Assembly: GCA_020723545.1 (NCBI GenBank)
Contig: DYIS01000017.1
Span: 5,925 to 16,878, forward strand
Direction of reading: 5' to 3'
Length of the DNA stretch: 10,954 bases
DNA from: Ktedonobacter racemifer
Lineage (GTDB): Bacteria > Chloroflexota > DTOL01 > JACQYG01
Shown here: positions 8,983 through 10,954 of the stretch, piece by piece
How positions within the stretch are numbered: the first letter of the stretch is position 1
How the letters are laid out: each line of letters starts with the position of its first letter
The notes under the pieces: generated by a model
Database searches by the model: none
What the model was told of the DNA's origin: nothing
Seen by the model: the letters and a program-made list of their open reading frames with translations, nothing else
Translations under genes and position numbers: made by a program

Positions 8983-10954
8983 ATGCTGGTGAGACGCGGT
9001 CGCTCATTCTTCGACCCGGTTAATTGGCTCGGCCTGCTCGTTTCCTTGGTGCTGCTCCTGGCCTTCGGCCTGCGCTTGTACCTTTTGGCCGACCAGAGCA
9101 TCTGGTGGGATGAGGGCATCTCGGTATGGGCAGCACGAAAGGGACTGGTGGCCATCGCCCTTTGGACAGCGGGGGACAACCACCCACCCATTTACTATTG
9201 GGTACTCCACTTCTGGCTCAAGCTGGCCGGCGAGAGCGAGTTCGCAGCACGGTTTCCATCGGTGGTCAGTGGCGTGTTGACGGTGGCGCTGCTCTACGGG
9301 CTAGGTAGAAAGATTGGCGGCCCCGGCGTGGGCCTACTGGCCGCCCTCTTGGCTGCCACGGCGCGGTTTTCCGTCTGGTGGTCCCAGGAAACGCGCATGT
9401 ATGCCCTGGCGGCCATGTTCTGCACCGCCTCGCTTTATTTCTTCTGGGCCATCAAGGACGGCGGGTCACGTCGCCAGTGGGCCGGGTACCTGATCGTCAC
9501 CTACCTGGCCCTGGGCACGCACTACCTGTCGGGGTTGGTGCTACTCGTCGAGAATTGCTACCTGGTAGTCACCTGGCTCGTTAGGAGGCCTCGCCCTGCC
9601 GGTCGCCTGATCCGGTGGCTGGCGGGGCAACTGGCGTTGGTCGTCCTGTATGCTCCCTGGCTGGTACTGGCCCTGGGTCAGTTGAAGACCTGGAAGGCTG
9701 AGGCAACATTCTATCCTCTGGCTCAGTTCTTGAGACTGCTCTGGCTGGTGATGGGGACGGGCATTTCCACGGAGCTGGAACAGAACACCTGGCTCTCCGG
9801 AGCAGTGATGGTCCTGGCCGGATTCCTGGGCCTCGTCTTCCTCTGGTGGTGGGTCAAGACACCCCCGGACCGTTCCCCTGAGAGGGACTTGCTGGCCCAG
9901 GGCATCCTGCTTTTCTTTCTCTCCCTTTTGGCGGCACCGCTGGCGGTCTACCTGCTCTCGTTGCCCAGGGCCGTGTTCTACACTCCGCCGGTCTCGGTGC
10001 GCTATCTTCTGGTGCTGGCACCATTTTTCTATCTGTTTGTGGCCTGGGGCATCGGGCTCCTGGGCCGGAAGAGCCGCCCCCTGGCCGCGGTCTGCCTGGC
10101 AGCCTTCCTGGCACTCTCCGGCTACTCGCTCAAGAGCTACTACGACTCCCGGTTTCTGGCTGACGACTTTCAGTCCATCGTCGGCACGATCCGTGCTTTG
10201 TCCGCCAGGGACGACGCCATCATCCTGGACACCGATGCGGAGTGGCCGGTCTTCGCCTACCACTCTCACGACAGGCTTCCCTGGTACGGCGTACCCAACG
10301 CCGCGGCGGACCTGGCCGAGGACTCGGCGGAGTTCCTGTTGGGACCGGCCCTGGCCAGGCATTCGGGCCTCTGGCTCCTGGTGAGCGCCGACGCCATCCG
10401 CCACGATCCCGCTCACGTCATAGAGACATGGCTGGGCCAGCGCCTGGCTCGCCTGGGTGAGTGGCGGTTCGGGGTCCGGCGCCTGGTGCTCTTCAGCAAG
10501 GACGCCGGCCGCAGCGTGGATCTGGTGGCCAAACCCGAGGCCTTAGCGCTCGTGGGCCAGGGTTCGGTAGGATATGATGGGGTGGACTACTTGGGGTACG
10601 AGATGGCGCTTCGGCGCCTTCGCCCCGGTGACGTGGCCCGGGTTGCCACCTATTGGAGATTAAACCAGGGCGAAATAGGGCCGCTGAGCGTGGAGGTGGA
10701 CCTGGCGGCCACGCCGGAAGGACCCCCGGTGGCCCGGAGCGAGAGGGTGGCTCTGGGCTCGGGCCGCGCCGGGTGGCCGCGGGGAGCAGTAGCCCGGGCG
10801 GCGGCCAACATCCCCATTACCGGCAAGATAGCTCCCGGCCGCTACTGGGTCAGGGCCAGCGTCTTCGACGAAAAGGGTCTGACGAGGGCGCCGCTTGAGC
10901 CGCCGGGCAGGGGTTTCGTGCCCCTCCGGCAGGTGCAAGTGAACGTGCCGGGTT
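8983..10954 (+). CDS. GT-C family membrane glycosyltransferase (PMT/ArnT-like), 3' end missing
   Basis: 657 codons are visible and the frame runs off the right edge. GT-C enzymes move sugars from lipid-phosphate donors on the outer face of the membrane. Seen here: a first helix at about 15-36, then the outer-loop acidic pair in WWDEGIS (Asp43-Glu44), the position of the catalytic acidic residue in this fold. DNHPPIYYW at 65-73 and SQETRMYAL follow, both typical of the bacterial PMT_2-type branch. About ten hydrophobic helices reach residue 385 or so. A soluble part begins near 390, and from about 530 a beta-sandwich region (LGYEMALRRLRPGDVARVATYWR) resembles modules on Chloroflexota relatives. 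ATG at 8983 has AGAGG directly before it; GTG at 8989 would have better spacing, and an in-frame GTG at 8941 is also open, so the start is uncertain. The sugar and acceptor are unknown. Confidence 0.85.
   Translation, partial: MLVRRGRSFFDPVNWLGLLVSLVLLLAFGLRLYLLADQSIWWDEGISVWAARKGLVAIALWTAGDNHPPIYYWVLHFWLKLAGESEFAARFPSVVSGVLTVALLYGLGRKIGGPGVGLLAALLAATARFSVWWSQETRMYALAAMFCTASLYFFWAIKDGGSRRQWAGYLIVTYLALGTHYLSGLVLLVENCYLVVTWLVRRPRPAGRLIRWLAGQLALVVLYAPWLVLALGQLKTWKAEATFYPLAQFLRLLWLVMGTGISTELEQNTWLSGAVMVLAGFLGLVFLWWWVKTPPDRSPERDLLAQGILLFFLSLLAAPLAVYLLSLPRAVFYTPPVSVRYLLVLAPFFYLFVAWGIGLLGRKSRPLAAVCLAAFLALSGYSLKSYYDSRFLADDFQSIVGTIRALSARDDAIILDTDAEWPVFAYHSHDRLPWYGVPNAAADLAEDSAEFLLGPALARHSGLWLLVSADAIRHDPAHVIETWLGQRLARLGEWRFGVRRLVLFSKDAGRSVDLVAKPEALALVGQGSVGYDGVDYLGYEMALRRLRPGDVARVATYWRLNQGEIGPLSVEVDLAATPEGPPVARSERVALGSGRAGWPRGAVARAAANIPITGKIAPGRYWVRASVFDEKGLTRAPLEPPGRGFVPLRQVQVNVPG

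Noticed and set aside
9541..10416. 291-codon minus-strand frame opposite the glycosyltransferase
   Set aside because: Gln/Gly/Pro-rich translation without motifs; the plus-strand frame carries clear GT-C motifs and membrane helices.

Overview
The window is about 11 kb of GC-rich bacterial DNA carrying seven complete genes and one gene cut at each end. The best fit is a member of the Chloroflexota, perhaps Dehalococcoidia or Anaerolineae. This rests on gene content rather than a marker gene: tandem YvcK paralogs, a large GT-C glycosyltransferase with a C-terminal 'YWR' beta-sandwich, stand-alone RAM domains beside an Allochromatium-type 2[4Fe-4S] ferredoxin, and 'LxFG...PWL' Ig-like repeats joined to a J-domain. 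Treat the phylum call as moderate-to-low confidence.

Layout. (1) 1-1816, minus strand: two yvcK-type genes one base apart. The upstream one (809-1816) is soluble and has altered phosphate-loop motifs. The downstream one (1-807, cut by the window edge) has two N-terminal membrane helices and canonical motifs. (2) 1862-2029: a divergent control region with a good sigma70-type promoter facing each way. (3) 2030-3280, plus strand: a membrane-anchored TPR protein. It ends 4 bases from the 3' end of the next gene, which is convergent. (4) 3285-7504, minus strand: a two-gene unit. A J-domain/AT-hook/Ig-like protein starts at a GTG (7504), and a type IIA topoisomerase A subunit (GyrA/ParC family, 998 aa) starts inside its last codons with a 25-base overlap. 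The topoisomerase lacks the canonical GyrA box and has an unusual basic, Pro/Ala/Lys-rich tail of about 188 residues. (5) 7505-7915: the leader and -10 box of that unit, then a 320-base non-coding stretch rich in dyads, including a 7-bp-periodic CACGTTG array. (6) 7916-8855, minus strand: two stand-alone RAM (Lrp/AsnC effector-binding) proteins on either side of the ferredoxin, with a very strong hairpin between the ferredoxin and the second RAM gene. (7) 8856-8982: an inverted repeat whose arms form two overlapping, oppositely directed promoters. (8) 8983 to the right edge, plus strand: a GT-C family membrane glycosyltransferase, open at the 3' end.

How the genes may work together. The YvcK pair is expected to act in central carbon and cell-envelope homeostasis, since YvcK homologs bind UDP-sugars. 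The J-domain protein and topoisomerase subunit share a transcript and are translationally coupled, and the AT-hook suggests DNA association. This is the most promising undescribed combination here. The RAM-ferredoxin-RAM group looks like small-molecule sensing linked to electron transfer, but neither partner nor ligand can be read from sequence. No rRNA, tRNA, CRISPR array or insertion sequence was recognised.
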